DNA of 64,000 nt from Chloroflexota bacterium (GCA_038040195.1 JBBPIR010000001.1:331661-395660); one strand, 5' to 3'; positions 52,916 to 61,556 are shown, counted from the first letter of the stretch. Notes: a model not told the origin generated them from the letters alone. Program-made: numbers and translations.

Positions 52916-54411
52916 TCGGAGTCCGTCGGGTAACCGGTCAGCAGCAACATTAGGACGTGGGCGGCCGCGTCGGACATCTCGTCCAGCGCGGCGTCGTTGA
53001 TCTCATCCATCGTGTCGCACGCGAGGTGGTAGCACGGCGACATCGGTTCACCTGCCTCGCCCCCGAAGAGCTCCGCCTGCGCGTCGGACTTCAGCTCGGA
53101 CGCGCCGCTGAAGAGCCCGCCGTTGGGGACCAGCGCGTCGTCGAATGGGGCGTGGTCCGAGCCGCCGCCCAGGTCCAGGGTCTCGTACGCAAGGCCAACG
53201 GTGTCGAAATAGGCACCGAAGGCGGCTGTGATCTCCTCCGAATCGGCGATGCCCGCAGGGGCGTAGACGAACCGGCCGTAGTTCGACGAGCCGAGCATGT
53301 CGAGGTTCAGGTACGCGACGATGGCGTGCAGCTGGTCGTCCGACTGGCGACCAACCCAGTCGCGCGACCCGTACAGGCCGAGCTCTTCGCCGCTCCAGAA
53401 GGCGAACCGCACGGTGCGAGGGGTCGGCTCCAGCTCGGCCAGTTGCTGGGCCATCTCGAGGATGGTCATGGTGCCCGAGCCGTTGTCGTTGATGCCAGGG
53501 CCGTCGAGCACCGAGTCAAGGTGGCCGCCCACCATCACCACCTCGTCCGCGACGCTGCCGGCACCGATGCCCCCGCGTTCGGCGATGACGTTCGCGGTGA
53601 CGCGGTCTTCGATCAGCGTTAGAACCGACAGATGGACCGATGAGCCCTGGGCCGCGGCCCGCCGGAGGGCGGCTCCGGCGGGACCGGAGGCGTATACCGC
53701 CGGGATATGGATTCCGTCCGGCCTCAGCAGGGTTGGGCGCCGCAGGCTGCCCGGTTCATACGCCGGTGAGCTCATGATCAGCGCCGCGGCGTCCGCGGTC
53801 TGAGCGTGGTCCACCATCTGCCGCCGGCCGCACGGCCCTGCGCCGACCACAGCTATGGCGCCGGCGGGGAAGTCGACCCAGTCGTCGGAATCACATCCTC
53901 CGGAGCCGATGGGCTGGCCGTCATCGCTGACGGCCACAGCCACGACCGGGGCCGTGATGTCGCCCGAGGCGGAGAAGATCAGCGCGTGGAGGTGGTGGGG
54001 GCCAACGAACGTCTGGTCGTTGGCGGTGAGCTTGGCGGGGGCCGTCTCGATGAAGAACGGGAACGTGAACTCATCCACGGTCACCGCGTAGCCCGCGGCG
54101 CGCAGCTCGTCCGCTACGTACGACACGGACTCGACGTAGCCCGCTGTGCCGGCGGCGCGAATTCCGTCATTCGCTTCGGCGATTTCGAGCAGCTCGTCGA
54201 GGTGCTGCCGAATGCCCGCCGGCTCGACGGCGGCTCGGAGCGCTTCACTGATCGTCAGGTCGGCGGCGGGTTCGCCGGGGCTCGCCGACGGCGAACCGCC
54301 CGACGAGGGGCTGGGGCGCGGCGAGGCGGTATCGGCCTGGCAGGCAGAAACCAGCAGGAGTGCTGCCAGCAGGCCACCCGCGAGGCGCACACGTGAACGG
54401 TATCGCGTCAT
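52912..54411 (-). CDS. M28-family aminopeptidase lipoprotein
   Basis: 499 residues from ATG 54411, which has TATGTT 7 nt upstream and gives a normal signal peptide with lipobox VSAC (Cys24); an ATG at 54423 would add four residues. After a Ser/Pro linker comes the M28 peptidase with an inserted PA domain (about 150-270). Zinc and catalytic residues: GGHLDSVLDGPGINDNGSG, FWSGEELGLYGSRDW, LNLDMLGS, and the late SPCYHLACDTMD. It trims amino acids from peptides outside the membrane. It is convergent with the Aas-like gene (4-bp overlap). Confidence 0.9.
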   Translation of the reverse strand: MTRYRSRVRLAGGLLAALLLVSACQADTASPRPSPSSGGSPSASPGEPAADLTISEALRAAVEPAGIRQHLDELLEIAEANDGIRAAGTAGYVESVSYVADELRAAGYAVTVDEFTFPFFIETAPAKLTANDQTFVGPHHLHALIFSASGDITAPVVAVAVSDDGQPIGSGGCDSDDWVDFPAGAIAVVGAGPCGRRQMVDHAQTADAAALIMSSPAYEPGSLRRPTLLRPDGIHIPAVYASGPAGAALRRAAAQGSSVHLSVLTLIEDRVTANVIAERGGIGAGSVADEVVMVGGHLDSVLDGPGINDNGSGTMTILEMAQQLAELEPTPRTVRFAFWSGEELGLYGSRDWVGRQSDDQLHAIVAYLNLDMLGSSNYGRFVYAPAGIADSEEITAAFGAYFDTVGLAYETLDLGGGSDHAPFDDALVPNGGLFSGASELKSDAQAELFGGEAGEPMSPCYHLACDTMDEINDAALDEMSDAAAHVLMLLLTGYPTDSD

Positions 54412-54418
54412 CCCAGCA

Positions 54419-54424
54419 AACATA
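54419..54424 (-). promoter_or_regulatory. -10 element (TATGTT) of the M28 peptidase gene
   Basis: On the minus strand TATGTT is followed by 7 nt (TGCTGGG) and ATG 54411. It overlaps the alternative ATG at 54423, so transcription from it would exclude that longer start. Confidence 0.4.
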
Positions 54425-54509
54425 CTGGCCGGGTTCGGGGAGGGGTTCGATTCACGCTCCTCGATTGCTATGCTGCGGGTGAAATCGGTCCAGAGGGAGA
54501 CACGGCGCT

Positions 54510-54932
54510 GTGGCCACCGACGAGAAGCTGAAGCTGCTGAAGACAGTCCCGCTGTTCGCCCTGTGCGACGCGCGGTCGGTCGAGCGGCTAGGGATGCTGG
54601 TCGAGGAAGTCGACCTGCCCGCCGGTCGGGTCCTTTTCAGGCAGGGGGACACCGCCCACGAATTGTTCATCGTCGTGACTGGCCAAGTCCGGGTCGAACG
54701 GGACGGCGCGCTCATCGCCGACAGCGGGCCGGGCGAGTTCTTCGGGGAGATCGCGCTCGTCGCCGGCGGGCCGCGAACGGCGACTGCGACCTGCGTAACC
54801 CCGTGCCGACTGTTGGTGCTGGGCCGTCGCGACTTTCACAGTCTGATGGACGAGTTCCCCGGACTGAAGATGCAGGTCCTCGAGACGCTGGCCAAGCGGG
54901 TTCGCGCGCTCGACACCGCCGCTGTCCACTAG
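54510..54932 (+). CDS. Stand-alone cyclic-nucleotide-binding domain protein
   Basis: 140 residues, one cNMP-binding domain with no DNA-binding helix-turn-helix. The jelly-roll landmarks are LPAGRVLFRQGDTAHELFIVVTGQV and the phosphate-binding cassette GEFFGEIALVAGGPRTATA with the conserved Glu and Arg. A C-helix follows (FPGLKMQVLETLAKRVRAL). GAGGGAGA lies about 9 nt upstream of the GTG start. It could read the cAMP made by the cyclases in this region and pass the signal by protein contact. It is followed by a tRNA gene. Confidence 0.85.
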   Translation: MATDEKLKLLKTVPLFALCDARSVERLGMLVEEVDLPAGRVLFRQGDTAHELFIVVTGQVRVERDGALIADSGPGEFFGEIALVAGGPRTATATCVTPCRLLVLGRRDFHSLMDEFPGLKMQVLETLAKRVRALDTAAVH

Positions 54933-54966
54933 GTAGGATTCGCGGGCGCCTCAAGCGCAACACCGG

Positions 54967-55042
54967 GCGGGAGTAACTCAGCCGGTAGAGTGTCTGCTTC
55001 CCAAGCAGGATGTCGCGGGTTCGAGCCCCGTCTCCCGCTCCA
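54967..55042 (+). tRNA. tRNA-Gly (anticodon CCC), CCA encoded
   Basis: 76 nt including the encoded CCA (55040-55042). Acceptor GCGGGAG pairs with CTCCCGC. The D stem is ACTC/GAGT. The anticodon stem TCTGC/GCAGG holds the loop TTCCCAA with anticodon CCC at 55000-55002. The T arm GCGGG-TTCGAGC-CCCGT is intact. It decodes GGG. It stands alone between the cNMP-binding gene and the desaturase gene, 34 bp after one and 26 bp before the other. Confidence 0.97.
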
Positions 55043-55068
55043 CGTCCCTGTTCTGCACCGAGAGTCGC

Positions 55069-56001
55069 ATGCCCCCATCCGCCGAAGAGCGCGCGCTGCT
55101 CCTGACTCTGGAACCGGAGGCCGCCCGGTTGTACGACCGGCACCTCAAGGTGGCCCAGGAGTGGTTTCCGCACGACTACATCCCGTACCGCCTCGGCCGA
55201 GATTTCGATAAGGAGCCCTGGACCCCGGACCAGCCGCGGTTGACCGGCGTCGCCCAAACGGCCTTCGAGGTCGGTCTTCTGACCGAGGACAACCTCCCCT
55301 CGTATCACCGCCTCATCCATGGGATGTTCGGCCCGGGCGACGGAGGGTGGATCAACTGGGTCGGACGATGGACCGCGGAGGAGGGACGCCATGCGATCGT
55401 CCTCCGGGATTACCTGACGGTGACCAGGAATATCGACCCGGTGCTCCTCGAGCGCGGCCGGATGGCGCAGCTCCAGCGGGGATACGACCCCAAGCGGCCC
55501 GGCCTGCTCCACGGGCTCGCCTACGTCACGTTCCAGGAGCTGGCCACGCGGAATACGCATCGCAACACGGGCAAGTACTCGGACGACCCGGTCGCCGATC
55601 GGATCATGATCCGGATCGCGGCCGATGAGAACCTGCACGCGGTCTTCTACCGCGACATCATGACCGCCGCACTCGAGATCGAGCCGTCCGCCGCGGTGCA
55701 GGCTATCGTCGACGAGGCCATCGATTTCCAGATGCCCGGCGCGGGCATCGCGGGGTTCGTGCGCAAGGCGGCCCTCATGGCCAGGGCCGGCATCTACGAC
55801 CTCCGGGGCCATCGCGACGACGTCCTCGTGCCGATCCTTCGACATTGGAGGATCTTCGAGCTGGAAGGTCTCAACGCTGCGGCCGAGGAGGCCCGGCAGC
55901 GTCTCCAGGAACACCTCGACGCGCTCGAGGTTTCGGCTCGGAGGTTCGAGGCGCGGGTCGCCGAGTCGACCGAACGGCGGGTCGCCCGGGCCGGCGGCTA
56001 G
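55069..56001 (+). CDS. Acyl-ACP desaturase
   Basis: 310-residue all-helical diiron protein. Ligands are visible as WTAEEGRHAIVLRDYL (ExxH) and IAADENLHAVFYRDI (ExxH), with further Glu residues in GLLTEDNLPSYH and FQELATRNTH. The WFPHDYIPYRLGRDF entry block is typical of actinobacterial/plant-type acyl-ACP desaturases (DesA). It introduces a double bond into ACP-bound acyl chains. The ATG is 26 bp after the tRNA; cotranscription with the tRNA is possible. It fits the lipid genes seen elsewhere in the window. Confidence 0.88.
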   Translation: MPPSAEERALLLTLEPEAARLYDRHLKVAQEWFPHDYIPYRLGRDFDKEPWTPDQPRLTGVAQTAFEVGLLTEDNLPSYHRLIHGMFGPGDGGWINWVGRWTAEEGRHAIVLRDYLTVTRNIDPVLLERGRMAQLQRGYDPKRPGLLHGLAYVTFQELATRNTHRNTGKYSDDPVADRIMIRIAADENLHAVFYRDIMTAALEIEPSAAVQAIVDEAIDFQMPGAGIAGFVRKAALMARAGIYDLRGHRDDVLVPILRHWRIFELEGLNAAAEEARQRLQEHLDALEVSARRFEARVAESTERRVARAGG

Positions 56002-56029
56002 GTCGGCGGCTAGGCGGAGTGGCAGCCGG

Positions 56030-56443
56030 CTAGCGGGCGCGCATCCGGTTGTTCTTGGCGTCGTGGGTGAGCTCCGCGAGGTCCAGCGCCTCGAGCAGGG
56101 GGGGGAGGTACATCCCGAATCGGCCACGGTAGCCCTTGCGGAGCCCGTACCAGCCGCCCACCGGGTTGCTGGCTGAGCGGCCCCAGGCCTCGACGGTCCC
56201 GTCAGCCGCCGGCTTCTGCTCGTCGGCGGCGCCGAGCGGGATCCAGTCGCCGTGCTTCTTGAGCGCGGCGTGCAGGTCCTCGATGGCGCGCAGATGGTAC
56301 TTGAGCTGGGTCGAGCCGACCTGGCACACCAAGGCCGGCGGATCGGCGGCTTCGTCGCGCCACATCCGGTACTCGGACGTGCCGGGTGGCGTCTTCAGGA
56401 CCCACGGGTCGTCCTTCGTCCCGGCCGCCTTCTCGTCTGACAC
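56030..56443 (-). CDS. Conserved hypothetical protein (DUF6855-like)
   Basis: 137 residues from GTG 56443, with GGAGGA 7 nt upstream; the longer start at GTG 56479 leaves only 2 nt to the -10 TACACT. The sequence is well ordered and conserved-looking: DDPWVLKTPPGTSEYRMWRD, LKYHLRAIEDLHAALKKHGDW, SNPVGGWYGLRKGYRGRFGMY, and a basic end NNRMRAR. I believe it belongs to a family of unknown function found in Actinobacteria and Chloroflexota, but cannot confirm this. No catalytic motif is visible. It is divergent from the NmrA-like gene. Confidence 0.7.
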   Translation of the reverse strand: MSDEKAAGTKDDPWVLKTPPGTSEYRMWRDEAADPPALVCQVGSTQLKYHLRAIEDLHAALKKHGDWIPLGAADEQKPAADGTVEAWGRSASNPVGGWYGLRKGYRGRFGMYLPPLLEALDLAELTHDAKNNRMRAR

Positions 56444-56481
56444 TGGATGGTCCTCCGCGCGCGTTTCTGGATGGGACACGC

Positions 56482-56491
56482 AGTGTAGGGT
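56482..56491. promoter_or_regulatory. Overlapping divergent -10 elements (TACACT on minus, TAGGGT on plus)
   Basis: Minus-strand TACACT (56487-56482) would serve the hypothetical gene with a leader and ribosome binding site. Plus-strand TAGGGT (56486-56491) lies 8 nt before the ATG at 56500. The two hexamers share two bases, so both promoters cannot be occupied at once. Confidence 0.45.
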
Positions 56492-56499
56492 GGTGGCCC

Positions 56500-57402
56500 A
56501 TGCTTGACGCGGTAACGGGCGCGTTCAGCTTCACCGGCCGGGCCATCGCCGGGCGCCTGCTCAGCGAAGGGCGCGACGTGGTGACGCTGGTGCGCCGCCA
56601 TGGCGCTCCGGACGCGGACAGCCGGATCCGGACGGCGATCGTCACGCTCGACGACCCGGCTGCCTTGGTGGAAGCGCTCCGCGGGGTGGACACCCTGTAC
56701 AACACCCATTGGATCCGCTTTGCGCGCGGGGAGATGACCTTCGAGCTGGCTATCCAGCGTACGCGGCGGCTCCTGGACGCGGCTCGCCGCGCCGGCGTGC
56801 GGCGCGTCGTTCACGTCAGCGTCGTGAACGCGTCGGAAACAGCGCCGACCGCGTACTTCAGGGCCAAGGCGCGGCTGGAGGCCGACGTGCGCGCGTCAGG
56901 GCTGTCGTACGCGATCGTGCGACCCACGCTGACCTTCGGCAGCGGCGACATCCTGGTCAACAACCTGTGCTGGGTCCTGCGGCGATTCCCCTTCTTCGTC
57001 ATTGGGGGCGATGGGCGGTACCGGCTCCAACCCGTGCACGTGGACGACGTGGCTCGGATTGCCGTCGAAGCCGGCCAGTCCTCAGTGGACCTGGTGACCG
57101 ATGCCGCCGGCCCGGACCTCCTCACCTTCAACCAGTTCGTCCGTATCTTGGCCGACGCCGTCCGCAGCCGGGCCTGGCTGGTTCACGCCCAGTCGCCCCT
57201 GTCCCTTGCCGCCAGCCGCGTCCTGGGGCTCCTGGTACGGGACGTCATGCTGACCCGCGACGAGGTGACCGAGCTGACCGCGAGCCTGCTCGTCTCCGAC
57301 CAGCCGCCGCAGGGGACCATCGACCTCGGCACATGGGCGAGCGCCCACGCTGATGCGCTCGGCCGGAAATATCACTCGGAGCTCGACCGCCACTACCGCT
57401 GA
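56500..57402 (+). CDS. NAD(P)-binding NmrA/NDUFA9-like atypical SDR
   Basis: 300 residues. The Rossmann loop is VTGAFSFTGRAIAGRLL, an atypical-SDR form. VVHVSVVNASETAPTAYFRAK has the Tyr/Lys pair region, and YAIVRPTLTFGSGDILVNN with RLQPVHVDDVARI is typical of the NDUFA9-like/complex I-associated and NmrA-like proteins. A catalytic role is uncertain; many relatives are regulatory. The start is set by TAGGGT 8 nt upstream. It ends 22 bp before the convergent hypothetical gene. Confidence 0.82.
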   Translation: MLDAVTGAFSFTGRAIAGRLLSEGRDVVTLVRRHGAPDADSRIRTAIVTLDDPAALVEALRGVDTLYNTHWIRFARGEMTFELAIQRTRRLLDAARRAGVRRVVHVSVVNASETAPTAYFRAKARLEADVRASGLSYAIVRPTLTFGSGDILVNNLCWVLRRFPFFVIGGDGRYRLQPVHVDDVARIAVEAGQSSVDLVTDAAGPDLLTFNQFVRILADAVRSRAWLVHAQSPLSLAASRVLGLLVRDVMLTRDEVTELTASLLVSDQPPQGTIDLGTWASAHADALGRKYHSELDRHYR

Positions 57403-57424
57403 TGCAGCCGGCGAGAACGGCCTT

Positions 57425-57877
57425 CTAGGTGTCGCCCTCCCCCGGCTCGCCGATCTCATCGACCGGCGGAGTAGACCCGTCGAGAGCCAGGACGACACCC
57501 TCCTCGCCGGCGCTGGGCTGAACCAGCTCGGACGACTCGCGGACGTCGCCGCTGATCTCCTCCTCGACGTCGTCGATACGAACGATCGCGAAGCTGACCT
57601 GGGGCGGGATGGCAGCGGAGATTACCACCTCGCCGATTCGGTACGGCGAGCGCTTGGTCCGCAGCGCGGCGTTGGCCTTTTCCTGGAGGGCGGTGGCCTT
57701 GATAACGATGTCCGCCAGCAGGCCCGGATCGATCCTCTCGACAATCGTGGTCAGGCCGCGTTTTGCCCGACCCGCGAACCGGCGCGCCTGGGCCTGGGTG
57801 GCCGGATCCTGGATCTTCTGGCCGACCTGTTGGGCGGCCTTTTCGGCTTCCTCGATCGCCTTGCGGAACATGCTCAT
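57425..57877 (-). CDS. Hypothetical protein (150 residues), coiled-coil N-terminus
   Basis: ATG at 57877. The first 75 residues are helical and charged (FRKAIEEAEKAAQQVGQKIQ), probably a coiled coil. The middle has RSPYRIGEVVISAAIPPQVSFAIVRID, likely a small beta unit. The C-terminus is acidic and disordered. No family is recognised. It follows the pirin gene on the same strand after 48 bp and may be cotranscribed. GC skew and length support a real gene, and the opposite-strand frames are weaker. Confidence 0.6.
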   Translation of the reverse strand: MSMFRKAIEEAEKAAQQVGQKIQDPATQAQARRFAGRAKRGLTTIVERIDPGLLADIVIKATALQEKANAALRTKRSPYRIGEVVISAAIPPQVSFAIVRIDDVEEEISGDVRESSELVQPSAGEEGVVLALDGSTPPVDEIGEPGEGDT

Positions 57878-57925
57878 GGCGGGGTCAGTATCGGTCGCGA
57901 ATCGGCCGGGTGCACGGCTTCTGCG

Positions 57926-58777
57926 CTAACCCAGATACGACTGCCCGAGCACCAGATCGTCGCCACTGCGGTCGAATTCAATCCGCAGGACGCGTGCCGA
58001 TCCGTCGACGGCCTGCAGCCGGGCCCGCCCCTTGTCGCTGCTCCAGACAACGGCCAGGTTGGCCGGTCCCTCCGGATGGATCGATCCACTCGCGCTGAGC
58101 ACAACCTCGTCCCTGCCGTCCCGCATGACGCGGAGGGTCCCTGCTATCGGGTACAGCAGGAGGCCGTGGTCCGGCTCCGGTGTGACATCGACGGCGGCGC
58201 CTTCGGTCAGGGTCGTGTCCGCGTAGCGGCGCAGGCCCGAATGGTTGACGCGGAAGGGCGACATCGGTCCGACCAGCTCGAGGGTCTCGACGCCCGGCGC
58301 CTCCGGCACCTGCACCCGATCCGCCGCCCGCAGGACGGCGAACTCGGCCACCGGGATGGGCGGTTGAGTGTCCGGGTGGTAGACCAGGATGAAGGCCCGC
58401 GTGACCTGGTCGTCGGCTCCGTTCCATTCCTGGTGGAGCATGCCGCGCACGCCCTCCGTCAGCCGGCCGAGATCCCCCTCGTCCATGGTGCCGCGGATGT
58501 GGTTCAGCGAATCGTCGTGCTCGACCCGGCCGGCCAGGATGTAGAACAGGCGCTCATTGGTCCGATGCGGGTGGTGGCCGATCCCAAACCCGGGCTGAAA
58601 GAACCCGTCGTGGACCATGACCATGGGGCCCAGGCGCTGGACCGATGTGTACGGGCCTACGCTCTCGATGGCGATCAGCCCCCGCACTCCGAACTGCTCC
58701 TCGCCCACTCGGAAGAAGTGACCGGAGCCGATGACGGTCAGGTCGCTGTCGAGCTGGATGTCAGCAAAGTTGTCCAT
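57926..58777 (-). CDS. Pirin-family bicupin
   Basis: 283 residues from ATG 58777 (TAGGCT 11 nt upstream); an in-frame ATG at 58807 would add ten residues. The pirin core GFGIGHHPHRTNERLFYILAGRVEHDDSLNH, with clustered His and Glu metal ligands, is followed by MDEGDLGRLTEGVRGMLHQEWNG. A second cupin-like half (about 155-283) has no obvious metal ligands. Some pirins have quercetinase activity and others are redox-linked regulators; the role here is unknown. It is divergent from ribA. Confidence 0.82.
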   Translation of the reverse strand: MDNFADIQLDSDLTVIGSGHFFRVGEEQFGVRGLIAIESVGPYTSVQRLGPMVMVHDGFFQPGFGIGHHPHRTNERLFYILAGRVEHDDSLNHIRGTMDEGDLGRLTEGVRGMLHQEWNGADDQVTRAFILVYHPDTQPPIPVAEFAVLRAADRVQVPEAPGVETLELVGPMSPFRVNHSGLRRYADTTLTEGAAVDVTPEPDHGLLLYPIAGTLRVMRDGRDEVVLSASGSIHPEGPANLAVVWSSDKGRARLQAVDGSARVLRIEFDRSGDDLVLGQSYLG

Positions 58778-58869
58778 CGGGGGAGCCAAGCCTAGCTCGA
58801 AATGCATCCAGTCGGGGATCGGGGTATGGTCGCGGAACTTTGTCGAACAGAGCAGGGCGGAGCAGGCCC

Positions 58870-59643
58870 GTGCCGCTCCGCGGCACGACCCTCGAGGAGC
58901 TTCTCGAGCAGAACCGCGGCCACCAGTGCCCGGACCTGCCACCGGACCGCGTCTGCGTGCGGATGGAGGCGGTGGCCGACCTCCCGACCCGGTTCGGCGA
59001 CTTCCGGGTGATGGCCTTCTGGAACGATCGCGACGGCAAGGAGGACGCGGCCCTGGTCAAGGGCAAGCCGTGGGACGGCGAGGACATCCCGGTCCGGATC
59101 CATTCGGAGTGTCTGACCGGCGATGCATTCGGATCGTTGCGGTGCGACTGCCGGGACCAGCTCGAGGCCTCCCTCCGCTTCATGGGGAGTCAGGAGTCGG
59201 GCCTGGTCCTGTACCTCCGCCAGGAGGGGCGTGGCATCGGCCTGGCGAACAAGATTCGCGCCTATGCCCTCCAGGACCAGGGTCTGGACACCGTCGAGGC
59301 CAACCAGGCGCTCGGGTTCCGGGACGACGAGCGCGACTACGGGGTGGCCGCCCACATGCTCGGCCTGCTGCAGGTCCGATCCATCCGGCTCATCACCAAC
59401 AACCCGCGCAAGATCGCCGGGCTGGAGCAGCACGGCGTCCGGATCACGGGAAGAATCCCACTGGTCGTGCCGCCCAACGAGCACAACGTGTTCTACCTGT
59501 CCACCAAGGCGAGCCGGTCCGGCCACTACATCGACCTGTCCGGCTACGAGCACCTTTCCGAGCAGCTGGACCGGCCGATCGTGGAGGGCATGACTCCCGA
59601 GCTGATCGCCGAGATCGAGGAGGTCGCCGACGGCGCAGCCTGA
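58870..59643 (+). CDS. ribA: GTP cyclohydrolase II
   Basis: 257 residues from GTG 58870, with GGAG 9 nt upstream; a TTG at 58840 with TATGGT nearby is an alternative. The zinc site is SECLTGDAFGSLRCDCRDQ (C-x10-C-x-C). LYLRQEGRGIGLANKIRAYA holds the catalytic Arg, and LITNNPRKIAGLEQHGV is the conserved end block. It opens GTP in the first step of riboflavin synthesis. No ribB domain is fused, and no other rib genes are near. The downstream SDR frame begins directly at its stop. Confidence 0.92.
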   Translation: MPLRGTTLEELLEQNRGHQCPDLPPDRVCVRMEAVADLPTRFGDFRVMAFWNDRDGKEDAALVKGKPWDGEDIPVRIHSECLTGDAFGSLRCDCRDQLEASLRFMGSQESGLVLYLRQEGRGIGLANKIRAYALQDQGLDTVEANQALGFRDDERDYGVAAHMLGLLQVRSIRLITNNPRKIAGLEQHGVRITGRIPLVVPPNEHNVFYLSTKASRSGHYIDLSGYEHLSEQLDRPIVEGMTPELIAEIEEVADGAA

Positions 59644-59647
59644 GCGG

Positions 59648-60343
59648 GTCGCGATCATCACCGGGGCGGCCGGAGGGCTGGGTCCATTCGTCACCCGCGA
59701 CCTTGCGGCGGCGGGCATGCGGCTGGCGCTCGTCGGCTCCCGACTGCGTCCGTTGCAGGCGCTCGGCGCGGAGCTGCGGCTGGCGGAGGACCGCTGGATG
59801 GCTGTTGCGGGTGACTTGAGGAAGCCGGCGCTTGCCGAGAAGGCCGTCGCGACCGTCGCCGATAGGTTCGGGAAGGTGGAGATTCTTATCCACCTGGTGG
59901 GTGGCTACCACGGCGGCGAGTCGGTGGTCGCCATGCGCGACGCCGAGGTGGCGGCCATGCTGAGCCAGCACCTGTGGACCACTCTCAACATGGTCCGCGC
60001 GGTGGTTCCGCGCATGGCGGCCGGTGGTTGGGGTCGGATAGTGGCCGTCTCCTCGCCTCTGGCCTCGACGCCGACCAAGGGTGTGGCGCCGTACGCCATC
60101 GGAAAGGCCGCCGAGGAAGCCCTGCTCGGCACCCTGGCCCGCGAGGTGGCAGGCACCGGGACGACGGTCAACCTGGTCCTGGCCCGGACGATCGACGTCG
60201 AGCACGAGCGCGACGCGGAGCCATCTGCCAAGACCGCGTCCTGGACGACGCCGGAGGAGATCTCGGCCACCATTCGGCACTTGGTCAGCGAAGACGCGAG
60301 CGCCATTAACGGGGCCAAGATTCCGCTCTTTGGAAACGGGTAG
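59648..60343 (+). CDS. Short-chain dehydrogenase/reductase; start codon not resolved
   Basis: The protein from GTC 59648 would be about 231 residues. It begins with the dinucleotide loop VAIITGAAGGLGPFVTRDLA, then LIHLVGGYHGGESV, the catalytic Ser in VAVSSPLAS and YAIGK (Tyr/Lys), and LVLARTIDV. The Rossmann loop is encoded before the first in-frame ATG (59717), yet no ATG, GTG or TTG lies between the preceding in-frame stop and that loop. Either a rare start codon is used, or the frame is entered by +1 frameshifting at the ribA stop, or the sequence has an indel. It runs directly into the Kelch gene after 10 bp. Confidence 0.7.
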   Translation, partial: VAIITGAAGGLGPFVTRDLAAAGMRLALVGSRLRPLQALGAELRLAEDRWMAVAGDLRKPALAEKAVATVADRFGKVEILIHLVGGYHGGESVVAMRDAEVAAMLSQHLWTTLNMVRAVVPRMAAGGWGRIVAVSSPLASTPTKGVAPYAIGKAAEEALLGTLAREVAGTGTTVNLVLARTIDVEHERDAEPSAKTASWTTPEEISATIRHLVSEDASAINGAKIPLFGNG

Positions 60344-60353
60344 CTGGAGGCCG

Positions 60354-61448
60354 ATGCAGAGGCAGTCCTGCCTGAGCGCAACCCTGGTCGCCCTGGTCGT
60401 AACGGCTCTGACGGCCTGCGTCGCTTCGCCCTCGCCCATCGCGTCGGAGGAGCCCAGCGCCTCGCCGACCGCACGGGCGTCGGCATCGCCGTCGCCAGCT
60501 CCGACTCAGGCACCCGTCGGCTGGCGCGAGCTCACTGTCTCCGGGTCCACCCCAGCGCCCCGAGAGGACCACACCTGGACCGCGGACGCCGAAGGACGGT
60601 ACGCGTACTTGTTCGGTGGTCGTGACGACACCGGCCCCGGCTCGTACGGCGACCTGTGGGCCTACGACCTCTCCGCCGACACGTGGCAGCAGCTGAGCGG
60701 CGGGCCACCGGCCCGCTTCGGGCACAACGCGGCCTGGGTGCCGGGGATCGGGCTCGTCATCTTCGCCGGCCAGGACCAGGCGTTCTTCAACGACTTGTGG
60801 GCCTACGACCCGGTCGCCGACAGCTGGCAGCAGCTGCCGGACACCGGGGATCGTCCCGTCGCCCGATACGGGAGCTGCGCGGCGGTCGGTCCCGACGGGC
60901 GGCTGTGGATCAGCCACGGGTTCACCAGCGAAGGCGCGCGCTTCGCCGACACCCGCGCCTACGACTTCGCCATCAGCGCATGGTCCGATGAGACACCCAT
61001 CGGCGCCGCCCCAATCGAGCGCTGCCTCCACGCCTGCTGGTGGACTGAAGGCGGCCAATTCACCTTGTATGCGGGCCAGACGAACGGGGTGACCTCACTC
61101 GGGGACCGATGGGAGCTGACGGTTGGCCCCCGCCCCGGGACCAACGCGTGGCTGGAGCCCGATCAGGATGGGAGCCCGCCATCTGCGCGAAACCTCTACG
61201 CGGCCGCGCGCTGGGAGCTTGGAACGCTCGTATTCGGCGGCCAGGCCCTTGACGGCACCTACCTGGGGGACGCATGGCTGTTGGCCGACGACGGTACGCA
61301 CACCCAGGTCCTGCCGGGTGTGGCCGGGCCTGCGCCACGGTCCGGAGCCGATCTGGTCGCCGATCCAGTGCGGGGTCGTGTCCTGCTGTTCGGGGGTAAG
61401 TCCGGGGCGAGCGTGTTCGGCAATCTTTGGGAGCTGACCCTGGACTGA
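60354..61448 (+). CDS. Kelch-repeat lipoprotein
   Basis: 364 residues from ATG 60354, with GGAGG 4 nt upstream. The signal peptide ends in lipobox LTAC (Cys22), followed by a Ser/Pro/Ala linker to about 55. Five to six repeats follow with the Kelch pattern (GG, then Y..DLW.YD...W..L), for example YLFGGRDDTG and GDLWAYDLSADTWQQL. They should form a beta-propeller at the outer face of the membrane. Ligand or enzymatic role is unknown; galactose-oxidase-type copper residues are not evident. It lies 10 bp after the SDR. Confidence 0.82.
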   Translation: MQRQSCLSATLVALVVTALTACVASPSPIASEEPSASPTARASASPSPAPTQAPVGWRELTVSGSTPAPREDHTWTADAEGRYAYLFGGRDDTGPGSYGDLWAYDLSADTWQQLSGGPPARFGHNAAWVPGIGLVIFAGQDQAFFNDLWAYDPVADSWQQLPDTGDRPVARYGSCAAVGPDGRLWISHGFTSEGARFADTRAYDFAISAWSDETPIGAAPIERCLHACWWTEGGQFTLYAGQTNGVTSLGDRWELTVGPRPGTNAWLEPDQDGSPPSARNLYAAARWELGTLVFGGQALDGTYLGDAWLLADDGTHTQVLPGVAGPAPRSGADLVADPVRGRVLLFGGKSGASVFGNLWELTLD

Positions 61449-61556
61449 CCGGGCCACAGCGGCCTCGAGTTGGTACGATATGTCGCCGTTAACGACCGTC
61501 GGGCGCCCCTGCGATCGCGCCCGCCACCGAACCCGCGACAGGAGAATTCAGGCCGC

